A stretch of 27,241 nt of DNA, taken from contig DESI01000081.1 of the NCBI GenBank assembly GCA_002361235.1, positions 1 through 27,241 of the forward strand, given 5' to 3'. Below are positions 1 through 8,736 of the stretch, piece after piece. Positions within the stretch are counted from its first letter, which is position 1. Every line of letters begins with the position of its first letter. Source of the DNA: Porphyromonadaceae bacterium UBA3318 (GTDB taxonomy: Bacteria; Bacteroidota; Bacteroidia; Bacteroidales; Muribaculaceae). Under the pieces are notes generated by a model that was given only the letters and a program-made list of their open reading frames with translations, searched no databases and was not told where the DNA came from. The position numbers and the translations under genes were made by a program.

Positions 1-1373
1 CCGATGCAGAAGTGGGAGAAGATGGAGGTGAGGAGGTCGGCGGTGGTGACGGCGCCGGTGACGAGGCCGAGGTGGTGAAGGGCTTGGCGTACGTCTTGGG
101 CTACGAAGTCGGTGGGAATGCCGGTCTGAAGGCCGTCAATGACTCGTTGCAACGCTTCGGCGCCGGCCGTCAGGGCTTCGTAATGACGGGCGTTGGTCAC
201 TATCAGCTCGTTCTCGGGATTATGCTCGGTTGTGGCTGTGCGCACCAGTGCGGCTTCCAGTTCGTCTATCCCGGAACCAGTCCTGGCACTGATGGTCAGC
301 ACGGGACAGCCGGCAGGCAACGCTTCGAGAATCTTATCTGTGACCGCGCTGCCGCTGAGATCCGATTTCGTCAGAATCACAAACCGTTTGCTTTCAGTTG
401 AGGCTGTAATGGATGCAAGCTGGGCGTCAAGGGGTTGTGTGGGGTCGACCAGCCAGAGGGTGACGGCGGCGCGTTCTATGTGATCTTTGGCGCGCTCGAT
501 GCCGATGCGCTCTACGGTGTCGGCGGTGTCGCGGAGGCCGGCGGTGTCGATAAACCGGAACAGTATGCCTCCGATTTCGCGTGTGTCCTCGATTATATCG
601 CGTGTGGTGCCGGGGATGTCGCTCACTATGGCTTTGTCGCTGTCAAGCAGACGGTTCAGTAACGTGGACTTGCCTACGTTTGGCGCGCCGGCTATGGCTA
701 CGGGGATGCCCTCCTTGAATGCGCGTCCTGATTTGTATGAAAGTGCAAGACGCTGCACAATCCCGAATGTTTCTTTTGCGGAATTTATCAGTTGCGTGCG
801 GTCGGCAAATTCTACGTCCTCCTCCGAGAAGTCAAGTTCCAGTTCCAGCAATGATCCGAAGTGGATAAGCTGTTCGCGCAGTTCGTTGAGCTTGCGCGAG
901 AATGCGCCGGACATTTGCGAGAGGGCGAGTCGGTGTGCGGCGTGCGATTCGGCGGTTATAAGGTCGGCCACGGCTTCGGTCTGCGCCAGGTCCATGCGTC
1001 CGTTGGCGAAGGCGCGCTGCGAGAACTCTCCGGGTCCGGCGGGTTTGGCGCCGCAGCGCATAAGCTCATTAAGTGCTTCGCGCTGGATCCATCGGGATCC
1101 ATGCAGGGATATCTCCACGGTGTCTTCGCCGGTGAACGATGAGGGTGCGCGGAACAGCGTGATGACCGCCTGGTCCAGCATGGAGCCGTCTTCCTGCAAT
1201 ATATTGCCCAAATGCGCTGTATGCGAGGCGCATTGCGCCAAAGGTTTGCCACGCCATATCTTCTGCACTATGTCGAAGGCGTCGCGACCCGACACGCGGA
1301 TCACGGCGATGCCGCCTTGCCCGGCGGGCGTGGCTATGGCGGCGATGGTACGTTCTGAATCGGTTAGTTGCAT
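1..1373 (-). CDS. mnmE: tRNA modification GTPase MnmE (TrmE), last residue(s) cut by window edge
   Basis: MnmE works with MnmG to install the carboxymethylaminomethyl group on wobble uridine 34 of certain tRNAs, using folate and GTP hydrolysis. The reading frame opens at ATG 1373 (MQLTDSERTIAAI) and runs 457 full codons to the window edge, where the protein reads FCI followed by a partial Gly codon. This is the start of the family's C-terminal C-I-G-K, so only about the last residue and the stop are missing. Visible parts are an N-terminal folate-binding domain (about 1-120), the helical domain, and an inserted G domain with P-loop GAPNVGKST near residue 228, GTTRD, DTAGLRD near 275 and a G4 box TKSD near 334, where NKxD is usual. 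The C-terminal Cys of FCIGK is the conserved catalytic residue. It starts 2 nt after the stop of the endonuclease gene upstream, so the two are probably co-transcribed. Confidence 0.96.
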   Translation of the reverse strand, partial: MQLTDSERTIAAIATPAGQGGIAVIRVSGRDAFDIVQKIWRGKPLAQCASHTAHLGNILQEDGSMLDQAVITLFRAPSSFTGEDTVEISLHGSRWIQREALNELMRCGAKPAGPGEFSQRAFANGRMDLAQTEAVADLITAESHAAHRLALSQMSGAFSRKLNELREQLIHFGSLLELELDFSEEDVEFADRTQLINSAKETFGIVQRLALSYKSGRAFKEGIPVAIAGAPNVGKSTLLNRLLDSDKAIVSDIPGTTRDIIEDTREIGGILFRFIDTAGLRDTADTVERIGIERAKDHIERAAVTLWLVDPTQPLDAQLASITASTESKRFVILTKSDLSGSAVTDKILEALPAGCPVLTISARTGSGIDELEAALVRTATTEHNPENELIVTNARHYEALTAGAEALQRVIDGLQTGIPTDFVAQDVRQALHHLGLVTGAVTTADLLTSIFSHFCI

Positions 1374-1375
1374 GG

Positions 1376-2218
1376 TCAGTTTCGTCTGTTCCAGTCGCGG
1401 AATGATGATACGGCCTCGACCTTGTCCTCAATGGAATCGGGAAGGTTGTAGAAGAAGTCCAGTCCTGTCTGTTTCTCAACCTCGTCGACGGTGGTGACGT
1501 AGTTCTCCATGTTGCCGGGCGACGACATGTTGGGATATACGAATGCGATGCTTCGCGGCTCCTTTACGTACGGGGCCAGCAACACCTTGTAGAAAGCACC
1601 TGGTACGCGGACGCCGGCCTGACCGATGCGTTTGGTGTCGGACGGTTCGTATATGGGTCCGGCCGCGATCACGATGGCCGAATCGCGCCTGGCCCAATTG
1701 CGTTCCTTGTTTTCCAGCGTGTTCCAGGCGCCGCTGTTCAGCGAATGGTCCTGCGGACACATATTGGTCATGACGAAGCAGTCGGACATTGCTTCGGGAC
1801 TCCATTTCTGGTCGGCGGCCGGGCAGAGGTGACCGCGGTCGTAGCCCGAGCGGGCGTAGTCGCCGGTGCCGGGGCAGTTCTCTACCTCCTCATCCTGCCA
1901 GAAAGTGTTGGAACGTGATGCCGGGCCGTCCGTTTCCGAGCCCAGCAGTTCCCACGCCACCCATTCCGGCGTGCGGTTGTCGGGATTGAATGCCAGGCGG
2001 AACCCGGTATAATCCTTGCGGATGGCTTTGGACGACGAACCGCGCACCAGGTCCAGGTCGCGGTACGCAGTATTATTATTCTGAGCTGCTGAGGAATTGG
2101 CCTCTGCGACTGTTTCCTGTTTTTCTTCGCTTTGTTCCGCATTTTCGCGGCGGTTCATGCCAACGGCCATCACAATAGCCGCGGCGGCAACCAATGCTAT
2201 GACTAAAAACTGTTTCAT
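1376..2218 (-). CDS. DNA/RNA non-specific endonuclease (NUC1/EndoG family)
   Basis: A 280-residue nuclease of the beta-beta-alpha-metal family, which cuts DNA and RNA without sequence specificity. The signature DRGHLCPAAD is at residues 127-136, with His130 the likely general base. Asn161 in the QDHSLNSGAWNTLE segment matches the metal-binding Asn. Residues 1-20 are hydrophobic with no clear cleavage site, so the enzyme is probably exported and may stay anchored in the inner membrane facing the periplasm. A linker rich in Glu, Gln and Asn (about 22-50) follows. An in-frame ATG lies 12 codons upstream, but it falls inside the promoter -33 region, so the ATG at 2218 is preferred. The gene runs straight into mnmE with a 2-nt gap. 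Its role (nutrient nucleic acid degradation or other) cannot be read from the sequence. Confidence 0.9.
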   Translation of the reverse strand: MKQFLVIALVAAAAIVMAVGMNRRENAEQSEEKQETVAEANSSAAQNNNTAYRDLDLVRGSSSKAIRKDYTGFRLAFNPDNRTPEWVAWELLGSETDGPASRSNTFWQDEEVENCPGTGDYARSGYDRGHLCPAADQKWSPEAMSDCFVMTNMCPQDHSLNSGAWNTLENKERNWARRDSAIVIAAGPIYEPSDTKRIGQAGVRVPGAFYKVLLAPYVKEPRSIAFVYPNMSSPGNMENYVTTVDEVEKQTGLDFFYNLPDSIEDKVEAVSSFRDWNRRN

Positions 2219-2223
2219 CACCG

Positions 2224-2255
2224 CAAAGTTAGCGAGAAACCGCGAGAATAGCAAA
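2224..2255 (-). promoter_or_regulatory. Bacteroidetes-type promoter of the endonuclease-mnmE unit
   Basis: Read on the minus strand, TTTG (2252-2255), a 20-nt spacer, then TAACTTTG (2224-2231) matches the TTTG-N19/20-TAnnTTTG consensus. The -7 box ends only 5 nt before the ATG at 2218, so the predicted transcript is leaderless or nearly so. Confidence 0.75.
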
Positions 2256-2283
2256 CAGATTACATGTCGACAGGCACGTAAAC

Positions 2284-2317
2284 GATGGGGCTGTGCCTAT
2301 TCTGACACAGCCCCATC
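2284..2317 (-). terminator. Hairpin terminator after the GLUG-repeat protein gene
   Basis: A perfect 12-bp stem (GATGGGGCTGTG / CACAGCCCCATC) with a 10-nt loop starts about 30 nt past the stop of the minus-strand gene ending at 2348. On the minus strand it is followed by only a short T run (CGTTTACG), so it is a strong hairpin with a weak U-tract. It insulates the endonuclease gene from read-through. Confidence 0.7.
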
Positions 2318-2347
2318 TGATTAGTCCTAAGACAGATTGAATTATGA

Positions 2348-5300
2348 TTACAGACGGATCTTGAGCGACGAACGGTGTCCCTTGGCGTCCGTTGCGGTCA
2401 CGATATAGATGCCGCCTGCCACAATGTCCAGGGATACGGTGTCGCTGCCTGCGGCCACGAGCGTTCCGGTGGTGGAGAATACGCTGATGGCGCAACCCTG
2501 TGCGGAAACCGTGTTGCCGTTGAAGCTGATGTTGCCTGCGGACTCGACTTCGATCGATCCGATGCCGGATTCAGCGGCTGTTACGGTTATCCTGGCCTGT
2601 GTCTGCTTGCCGGCCACGTTTACCGTGAGGTTGGCGGAGCCTTCCTTCAGGCCTTTGATTACCATATAGATTCCGTCGTTGTCGAAGCCCATGTCGCCTG
2701 CCTCCGCTACCGATTCGTCGCTGATCTCGAATGAGAAGTCTCCCATCGTTTCCTCGGTGAGGCTTTCTCCTACGAGCTGCAGATGGATGGTGACTTCCTT
2801 CTCAGCCTCTACTGTGACCTCGGCGGGGGTGCATACCAGCAGACCTCCCTCGAAGTACAGTGTCGGGTTGAACTGGTCGCCCGTCATGTTCCAGGGGTTC
2901 TCGGTATCGTTGCCGTAGTTCCAGCCCAGCTCCTGGAAGAAGGAGATGCCGGTCTCGTCGGCGGCTACGGAAGCGCCCTCGGTGCTGGTGGCTGCGGCCT
3001 CGATCTTGTCGTTGCCTGCGGTCAGAGTGGCCACTGCGTAGTTATTGGCCAGGCCTGCGTCCGGAGCCACAGGTTCGTCGCTGTAGATGGGTTCCCAGGT
3101 CGTTTCATCGTAACCGATGGGTTCGGGTTCATGATTGACCACGCTTTTGCCCACGATGCGGTGCATCGTGTCGTTCTGGCCGGGGAATTCCTCGCTTTCG
3201 GCCGGAGTTCCGGTAAATGCGAGTGACGAGAGATTGACGTAGCAGCCCTGTACGGCTAATGAAGGAGTGGTGGGTTCGTCGGGTTCGTCGGGGTTCAGGC
3301 TGCCATAGTCGGGCTCCAGATCGCCCACGATACCGCCCACGCAGGGACCTCCGCCCCAGCGTGGAGCCTCGGTAGTCTCTATGCTGCCCTGTACATGGCA
3401 ATTCTCGATAAGCGAGCGGCCGCTGGTAGCGGCGATGCCGCCGATGGTGTTCTTGCCCTTGATGGTGGCGTTGACATGGCAGTCGCTGATTTTGCCGGCG
3501 TTACTGCCCAGATCGCCAACGATGCCGCCTATGCCGGTGCCGGCGGTGATACTGCCCTTGAACGCGCATGCCTGTATTGTAGCCCCTGTCATGGTAGAAC
3601 TTACAATACCTCCTACGGTCGACGATTCCTCGCCGCCGATCAGATCGCCCTGGAACGAGCTTCCGCTGATGCCGGCGTATACACGTGCTTTACCGACAAG
3701 ACCTCCGAAGTCATCGTCACCCTGAACTGTCGATTCGTATGCGTGCACGTTCTCGATTACGCCTCCGGACATCGTGCCTACAAGCAGACCGTGGCCCGAA
3801 GCCGCGTTCTTGAGCGATGCGTTCACGAAGTTGATATCACGCACGGTTCCCGCAAGGCCCTCGGTATCGGCAGATACGCCTTCGGCCGTGTCGGCGGGGC
3901 GGTTAAGCTGAGGAATCAGCGCGCGGCCGGTGAGGCTCAGATTGCTGATTATGTGATTGCGTCCGTCGATCGAGCCGGTGAATTCGAAGTCCTTGATGTC
4001 CAACGGATAGCCGGCGGCGTCAATGTCGTTGACTATGGCATAGTGTGCTGCGGGAGCGGATATGAGCTGCTTCAGACCGCCTATGGTGCTGATCTGGTAG
4101 GGGTTCTCTGCGGTTCCGTCTCCGTTCTCGAACAGCTGCAGCGGCAGGTCATAGCTCTGGAGAGTGTATTTCCAGTCGCTGACGTCCATGTATGTCACTA
4201 TGAGTTTGGGTGCTTTGGAGCCGTAGTTGGCTATGAAGATGTTGGCAAGGTTGCCTTTGCCCTCTTCAGGACCGATTTCAAGCAGCGGAGCCTTGGAGGA
4301 GTCGGTGCTGCGGATGGTCAGCTGTTCGTCTACGCCGTTGCCGCTCGCTCTCTTACGCTTGATCAGAGCCATATATTCGCGGTCGGAGTCAAGATTGAAC
4401 AGATAGGGATCGAATGCCTCCGGACCGGTATAGAGCTGTGCGTATTCCACATTCTGGCCCAGGTTGATATCGTCCGTGCTGACAATGGAGCCGTCTTCGG
4501 GATTGACGAATACGACCTGAGTGTGTACGTCGTTGTTCTCGTCCGACATGCCTCTGGTCTGCGGAGCGAAGTAGAGGTAGGAATCCTTATGTGCCACACG
4601 GTCGGTGTTGGCGGTGAGCGATATGTTAGAATCATCGTCCGATAGATAGGCGCTGAGTTCATGCTCCATCTGGCCGGTGTTTACGTTTACGAACTGGAAG
4701 AACACGTCGCCGTCACCGTCCGGGATGATGAACATGACCTGGGGAGCGAATCCCGGTATGTCGGTCATGAACGTACCGCCGCTTACGCCTTGGGCCAAGT
4801 CGAATTTCTTTACTCCGGCTGCAGTCTCGCCTTTGGGCGCGGCGCTGTATAAGGCGTAGTCATAGCTGAACGTGTCGCCGCCCTGGATGGAATGAGCCGT
4901 GGTGATGTACAGAGATGGAGTGCCGTCGCCGCTCAGTGTCAGGTTCAGGTCGTTGTCATACTGGAAGTTGCCGTGATACAGGAAATACAGGTCGTCGGCA
5001 CTGGCGTTCAGTGGAAATGTGGTGGAACTGTATTTTTCCATCGGAGCATTCCATCCGCTGCCGGTGGTGTACACGTCTACGATCATCTCGTTGTCGGGGG
5101 TGGGATTTTCGTTGGAGAAGTCGAAGGGATCCTCATACCAGCAATACTTCAGATGGCTGAAGGAAATCCAGGGCTTGCCGTCGTTGACTACGGACAGGAC
5201 CGGAATCGCATCCGCACCGGTGGTGCATATCTCCGGGAAACGTACGTCGATCACCGGGTCGCCCATGCCGCTGTACCCTGCTTTCTTATATGTCACGAAA

Positions 5301-6001
5301 CGGTGGTCCAAAGTGTTCTCGACACCGTTCACCTCGGGAGTCTCTGTGTCGACGGTGGTGTAGAAAGTGATGTAGAAATCCTCCGACCAGGCGTCTTTTG
5401 CGGCATTTACAGCCGAGCAATAGTATCCGTCGATTGTGGTGATTGGCTCGTTCTTGCCGATGGAGTACACCCGTGTACGGTAATTGTTGACAAATTCCGT
5501 GGTGTTGGTGGCAACACCGATCATGATTTCGTAGCTGGTGTCGTAGTTGAAGAATTTCTGAGTCAGATCGGGACCGATACTGAGCTGCGCCACGCGTGTC
5601 TCGTTATCTTCGAGCTGAATCTCGTCTTCCACTGATCCTACCTCCTGCAGAAGGTTGTCGAACACTGTGATCTTAAATCCCTGGATGCTGTTGGTCTCAC
5701 TTGTCTTGTAGTCGATGGAGAAAAACCAGGTCGAACCGTCAGGGGCGTTGAGATATCCTGACTCGCTGCTCTTGGAGAGTACGCTGGGATTGAGCGTCCT
5801 GAACGTTCCCACTTTGACTCCGCCTCCGGCATTTTGGGCCTGAAACGCGTCCTGCTTGCCGAAGCCGTCCTGACGCACCTCGGCACGCGCCTTGGGCATG
5901 TAGGGGAACAATGCATCCGAAGTGCCCCGGGGTGCCTTCGCCTGCGCCGTTACGCCTCCGACGGCCATTGCCGCCGCAATCGCGATAATCGTTTTGTTCA
6001 T
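2348..6001 (-). CDS. Exported GLUG-repeat surface protein with T9SS-like C-terminal tail
   Basis: A 1217-residue protein of unknown specific function. Residues 1-20 form a signal peptide (hydrophobic core, AQA cleavage site). The N-terminal half (about 25-620) is a beta-rich region I do not recognise. A region from about 625 to 895 opens with the GDGTAENPYQIST / DGRNHIISNL pattern that precedes GLUG repeats, and then has several repeats of the form GGIVG...I..C...G.I (FGGLVG, GIGGIVGDLG, NTIGGIAA, CVGGIVGDL). These build a right-handed beta-helix-like stalk seen in bacterial adhesins and peptidase-associated surface proteins. A short acidic Pro-Asp-Glu run (NPDEPDEP) follows. The last 70 residues (ISVFSTTGTLV ... 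GGIYIVTATD ... LKIRL) resemble a type A T9SS sorting domain. It is a single-gene unit with its own promoter and terminator. Confidence 0.85.
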   Translation of the reverse strand: MNKTIIAIAAAMAVGGVTAQAKAPRGTSDALFPYMPKARAEVRQDGFGKQDAFQAQNAGGGVKVGTFRTLNPSVLSKSSESGYLNAPDGSTWFFSIDYKTSETNSIQGFKITVFDNLLQEVGSVEDEIQLEDNETRVAQLSIGPDLTQKFFNYDTSYEIMIGVATNTTEFVNNYRTRVYSIGKNEPITTIDGYYCSAVNAAKDAWSEDFYITFYTTVDTETPEVNGVENTLDHRFVTYKKAGYSGMGDPVIDVRFPEICTTGADAIPVLSVVNDGKPWISFSHLKYCWYEDPFDFSNENPTPDNEMIVDVYTTGSGWNAPMEKYSSTTFPLNASADDLYFLYHGNFQYDNDLNLTLSGDGTPSLYITTAHSIQGGDTFSYDYALYSAAPKGETAAGVKKFDLAQGVSGGTFMTDIPGFAPQVMFIIPDGDGDVFFQFVNVNTGQMEHELSAYLSDDDSNISLTANTDRVAHKDSYLYFAPQTRGMSDENNDVHTQVVFVNPEDGSIVSTDDINLGQNVEYAQLYTGPEAFDPYLFNLDSDREYMALIKRKRASGNGVDEQLTIRSTDSSKAPLLEIGPEEGKGNLANIFIANYGSKAPKLIVTYMDVSDWKYTLQSYDLPLQLFENGDGTAENPYQISTIGGLKQLISAPAAHYAIVNDIDAAGYPLDIKDFEFTGSIDGRNHIISNLSLTGRALIPQLNRPADTAEGVSADTEGLAGTVRDINFVNASLKNAASGHGLLVGTMSGGVIENVHAYESTVQGDDDFGGLVGKARVYAGISGSSFQGDLIGGEESSTVGGIVSSTMTGATIQACAFKGSITAGTGIGGIVGDLGSNAGKISDCHVNATIKGKNTIGGIAATSGRSLIENCHVQGSIETTEAPRWGGGPCVGGIVGDLEPDYGSLNPDEPDEPTTPSLAVQGCYVNLSSLAFTGTPAESEEFPGQNDTMHRIVGKSVVNHEPEPIGYDETTWEPIYSDEPVAPDAGLANNYAVATLTAGNDKIEAAATSTEGASVAADETGISFFQELGWNYGNDTENPWNMTGDQFNPTLYFEGGLLVCTPAEVTVEAEKEVTIHLQLVGESLTEETMGDFSFEISDESVAEAGDMGFDNDGIYMVIKGLKEGSANLTVNVAGKQTQARITVTAAESGIGSIEVESAGNISFNGNTVSAQGCAISVFSTTGTLVAAGSDTVSLDIVAGGIYIVTATDAKGHRSSLKIRL

Positions 6002-6095
6002 ACTGTTGTTTATTTATTTGTTGTTATCCTAATTGACTGTGTTTTTTATCGTTTCTGTCCTGACAATATATTGGGGTTAAACGGAAAATAGTTTG

Positions 6096-6128
6096 CAAAA
6101 TTAGTGCAAAAAATATGCAAAACACAAA
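6096..6128 (-). promoter_or_regulatory. Promoter of the GLUG-repeat protein gene
   Basis: The minus strand reads TTTG (6125-6128), a 21-nt spacer and TAATTTTG (6096-6103), a full -7 match. It implies an A/T-rich leader of about 90 nt with no Shine-Dalgarno before the ATG at 6001. Confidence 0.6.
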
Positions 6129-6177
6129 TAGCGATGTTAATAATTGTTAAGTATATGTTAATGCGCCGATAAATCGG

Positions 6178-6185
6178 TAATTTTG
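6178..6185 (+). promoter_or_regulatory. -7 box of the pepT-miaA promoter
   Basis: TAATTTTG matches TAnnTTTG about 70 nt before the pepT ATG. No convincing TTTG -33 box lies 19-21 nt upstream. It diverges from the GLUG-protein promoter, with about 50 nt of A/T-rich sequence between them. Confidence 0.5.
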
Positions 6186-6256
6186 TGCATCAAAAACAGA
6201 AGTACAGTCGCGTATGACGGCTTGCTGTGGCATAACAGAACGCAAATTAGATAGCC

Positions 6257-7474
6257 ATGACAGTAACAGAAAGATTTTTAGATTTCGTGAAGTACGATAC
6301 TCAGAGCGACGAGCTGACGGACATGACGCCGTCGTCGCCGGGTCAGATGGAATTTGCCGGGTACCTCAGGACGGTGCTTGAAGGGATGGGTCTGCAGGAC
6401 GTGGACCTGGACGATAACGGCTATCTGATGGCCACGCTGCCGGCCAACACCGACAAGCCGGTGCCGGTCATCGGCTTCATCGCGCATATAGACACAAGCC
6501 CCGACATGTCGGGTAAGCATGTGAAGCCCCGCATCGTCAAGGAATATGACGGAGGCGTCATCAGACTGAACGATGAATACAACCTGGATCCCGTCGAATT
6601 CCCCGAACTTAAGAATTATGTGGGCCAGGATATTATAGTGACCGACGGCACCACTCTGCTCGGCGCCGACGACAAGGCCGGCATCGCCGAGATACTGACC
6701 GCCGTGGCATGGCTGCAGCAGCACCCCGAGGTGAAGCACGGCAAGATACGCGTTGGCTTCAATCCCGACGAGGAGATAGGTCTGGGCGCCCATAAGTTCG
6801 ACGTCCGGAAATTCGGCTGCGATTTCGCCTACACCATGGACGGAGGCGCAGTGGGCGAGCTGGAGTTTGAGAACTTCAACGCCGCGCAGGCCAAGGTGAC
6901 CATCAAGGGACGCAACGTGCATCCCGGATACGCCAAGCACAAGATGGTGAACTCCATCCGCGTGGCCGGCAACTTCATCCAGATGCTGCCCCGCTGGGAG
7001 ACTCCCGAGCATACGGAGGGTTACGAAGGTTTCTATCACCTCGTAGGCATCGAGGGCAATGTGGAGCAGACCACGCTGACATACATAATCCGCGACCACG
7101 ACCGCAACCGCTTCGAGAGCCGCAAGCGCGAGATAGAGCACCTGGTGCGCAAGACCAACACCGAGTATCCCGGATGCTGCACGGTCGAGATCAAGGACCA
7201 GTACTACAACATGCGCGAGAAGATCGAGCCGGTGATGCACATCATCGACTATGTGAAGGAGGCCATGCTCGAGGCCGGCGTCACGCCCAAGGTACAGCCC
7301 ATCCGCGGCGGTACGGACGGCGCGCAGCTGTCGTTCAAGGGTCTGCCGTGTCCCAACATCTTCGCCGGCGGCGAAAACTTCCACGGCCGGTTCGAGTACG
7401 TGCCGATCCAGTCCATGGAGAAGGCGGTGTCGGTGATTGTCAACATCTGCAAGATAGTGGCCGGGAAAGCGTGA
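6257..7474 (+). CDS. pepT: Peptidase T (tripeptide aminopeptidase, M20B)
   Basis: A cytosolic zinc enzyme that removes the N-terminal residue of tripeptides. Its 405 residues match the family length of about 408. The metal and catalytic residues align with M20B: His77 and Asp79 in AHIDTSPD, Asp138 in GADDKAG, the Glu pair 172-173 in NPDEEIG, Asp195 in YTMDGG, and a late His in the FHGRFEYVP segment. GGTDGAQLS near the C-terminus is the usual substrate-side motif. No signal peptide is visible. The last codons overlap the start of miaA (GTGA at 7471-7474), so translation of the two is probably coupled. Identification is secure from the full set of active-site motifs. Confidence 0.96.
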   Translation: MTVTERFLDFVKYDTQSDELTDMTPSSPGQMEFAGYLRTVLEGMGLQDVDLDDNGYLMATLPANTDKPVPVIGFIAHIDTSPDMSGKHVKPRIVKEYDGGVIRLNDEYNLDPVEFPELKNYVGQDIIVTDGTTLLGADDKAGIAEILTAVAWLQQHPEVKHGKIRVGFNPDEEIGLGAHKFDVRKFGCDFAYTMDGGAVGELEFENFNAAQAKVTIKGRNVHPGYAKHKMVNSIRVAGNFIQMLPRWETPEHTEGYEGFYHLVGIEGNVEQTTLTYIIRDHDRNRFESRKREIEHLVRKTNTEYPGCCTVEIKDQYYNMREKIEPVMHIIDYVKEAMLEAGVTPKVQPIRGGTDGAQLSFKGLPCPNIFAGGENFHGRFEYVPIQSMEKAVSVIVNICKIVAGKA

Positions 7475-8349
7475 AAGGAACCGCATACGTCATAACAGGG
7501 CCGACTGCCTCGGGCAAGTCGGCCCTTGCCGTACGCCTGGCCCGTCAGCTCGGCACCGAGATAATCAGCGCCGACAGCCGGCAGATATACACGGGTATCC
7601 CGATAGTCACGGCAATGCCCACCGACGAGGAGCGAGCGGCCGTGAGGCATCACCTCATCGACTTCCTGCCGCTGGAGGAATATTACAGCGCGGCGATGTT
7701 CGAGCAGGACGCGCTGAGCATAGCCCGCAGGCTGATAGAGGAACGCGGCTCGGTGGTGGTGTGCGGAGGCTCGATGATGTATGTCGACGCCTTCTGTCAC
7801 GGCATCGACGAACTGCCCACCGTATCCGACGACATACGCCTGGGGCTTAAGGCCGAGCATGACGAGAGGGGAGACGACTGGCTGCTTGGCGAGTTGGCGC
7901 GCCTCGACCCGGAATATTACAATGAGGTGGACCGCAAGAACATGAAGCGGGTATTTCACGCCGTGGAGATAATCAGGGCGTCGGGGCAAAGTTACACGTC
8001 GCTTCGCACCGGTCAGAGGAAGGAGCGCGAGTTCGAGGTGCGTAAAATGTGCCTGACGATGCCTCGCGAGCAACTGTTCGACCGCATCAACCGGCGTGTG
8101 GACGCCATGGTCGAAGCCGGGCTGGAGGAGGAAGCGCGGCGCGTCTATCACATGCGGCATCTGAACTCGCTCAACACCGTCGGCCTGAAGGAGATGTTCG
8201 CCATGTTCGACGGCACGATGGACCGTCACACCGCCATAGAGCGCATCAAGAAGAACACCCGCGTCTACGCCAAGAAGCAACTGACCTGGTGGAAGCGCGA
8301 CCCGGACATCGAATGGCTTCCGATGAGCGGCGAACAATCGGTATTTTAA
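7471..8349 (+). CDS. miaA: tRNA dimethylallyltransferase MiaA
   Basis: MiaA adds a dimethylallyl group to N6 of adenosine 37 in tRNAs that read codons starting with U. Translation most likely begins at GTG 7471, which overlaps the pepT stop. This puts the P-loop GPTASGKS at residues 10-17, followed by the SADSRQIYTG motif (33-42) that binds substrate, as the family requires. Farther upstream in-frame starts would lie inside pepT. Other motifs are NMKRVFHAVEIIRASG and, near the end, NTVGLKEMF and the KNTRVYAKKQLTWWKR segment. The protein is 292 residues, slightly short for the family (about 300-316). One variation is GGSMMYVDA where GGTGLYI is typical, a local substitution at an otherwise conserved loop. 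mnmE, another tRNA-modification gene, lies 6 kb away but not in this operon. Confidence 0.95.
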   Translation: MKGTAYVITGPTASGKSALAVRLARQLGTEIISADSRQIYTGIPIVTAMPTDEERAAVRHHLIDFLPLEEYYSAAMFEQDALSIARRLIEERGSVVVCGGSMMYVDAFCHGIDELPTVSDDIRLGLKAEHDERGDDWLLGELARLDPEYYNEVDRKNMKRVFHAVEIIRASGQSYTSLRTGQRKEREFEVRKMCLTMPREQLFDRINRRVDAMVEAGLEEEARRVYHMRHLNSLNTVGLKEMFAMFDGTMDRHTAIERIKKNTRVYAKKQLTWWKRDPDIEWLPMSGEQSVF

Positions 8350-8434
8350 GCCTTAATTAGTGGATATCAGCAATCTTTTACAGACTGTCATAAAAACTTT
8401 CAGGAATTAATAGCTTAATTTCGAAGATTTATGC

Positions 8435-8442
8435 TATTTTTG
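8435..8442 (+). promoter_or_regulatory. -7 box before the DUF4160-DUF2442 pair
   Basis: TATTTTTG fits TAnnTTTG and lies 27 nt before the preferred ATG at 8470. An earlier in-frame ATG at 8431 overlaps this box, which argues against its use. No clear -33 box is seen. Confidence 0.5.
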
Positions 8443-8469
8443 CGTTTGCCAATCATAAAGAAAACCGTT

Positions 8470-8727
8470 ATGCCACAAATAAGCACTTTTTATGGTATTA
8501 TCATCTTGATGAACTTCACAGACCATGCGCCTGCCCATTTCCATGCGTGGTACAATGAATATAAAGCGATTATCAGTATTAAAGACGGAGTGGTAAGAGG
8601 CGAAATGCCTGGCCGTGCACTGAAGATGATTCTGGAATGGCTTGACCAACACAAGGAAGAACTGATGGATAATTGGGAGAAAGCTCAAAAGGGCGACCCT
8701 TTGGAAAAGATAGAACCTCTAAAATAA
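8470..8727 (+). CDS. DUF4160 domain protein
   Basis: An 85-residue protein that is a DUF4160 domain end to end: MPQISTFYGI at the N-terminus, the HAPAHFHAWYNEY core with its His cluster, GEMPGRALKMILEWL, and the C-terminal ENWEKA-type segment ending KKIEPL-like (EKIEPLK). The biochemical function of DUF4160 is not established. These proteins are commonly encoded beside DUF2442 proteins, as here (9-nt gap), and the pair is often listed as a possible toxin-antitoxin-like module. The start at 8470 is chosen because it gives the canonical MPxIS opening and follows the promoter. The segment is visibly A+T-richer than miaA: 19 of 60 bases are G or C at 8461-8520 against 38 of 60 at 7861-7920, which suggests acquisition by transfer. 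Confidence 0.88.
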   Translation: MPQISTFYGIIILMNFTDHAPAHFHAWYNEYKAIISIKDGVVRGEMPGRALKMILEWLDQHKEELMDNWEKAQKGDPLEKIEPLK

Positions 8728-8736
8728 GATACGGAC

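Noticed and set aside
1085..1105. Repeated GGATCCAT inside mnmE
   Set aside because: Short direct repeat explained by coding (Gly-Ser-Arg-Trp-type codons), with no sign of function.
487..1497. Long open frame on the plus strand opposite mnmE
   Set aside because: It is the antisense of a well-conserved gene, with Ser/Arg-rich low-complexity translation and no promoter or domain.
3395..4645. 416-codon plus-strand frame inside the GLUG-protein gene
   Set aside because: Shadow frame from G+C-rich codon bias. The minus strand has a signal peptide, repeats and a sorting tail.
6278..7486. 402-codon minus-strand frame opposite pepT
   Set aside because: Antisense to a gene with all active-site motifs. 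His/Val/Leu-rich translation without a family match.
7249..8337. 362-codon minus-strand frame opposite miaA
   Set aside because: Shadow of miaA for the same reasons.
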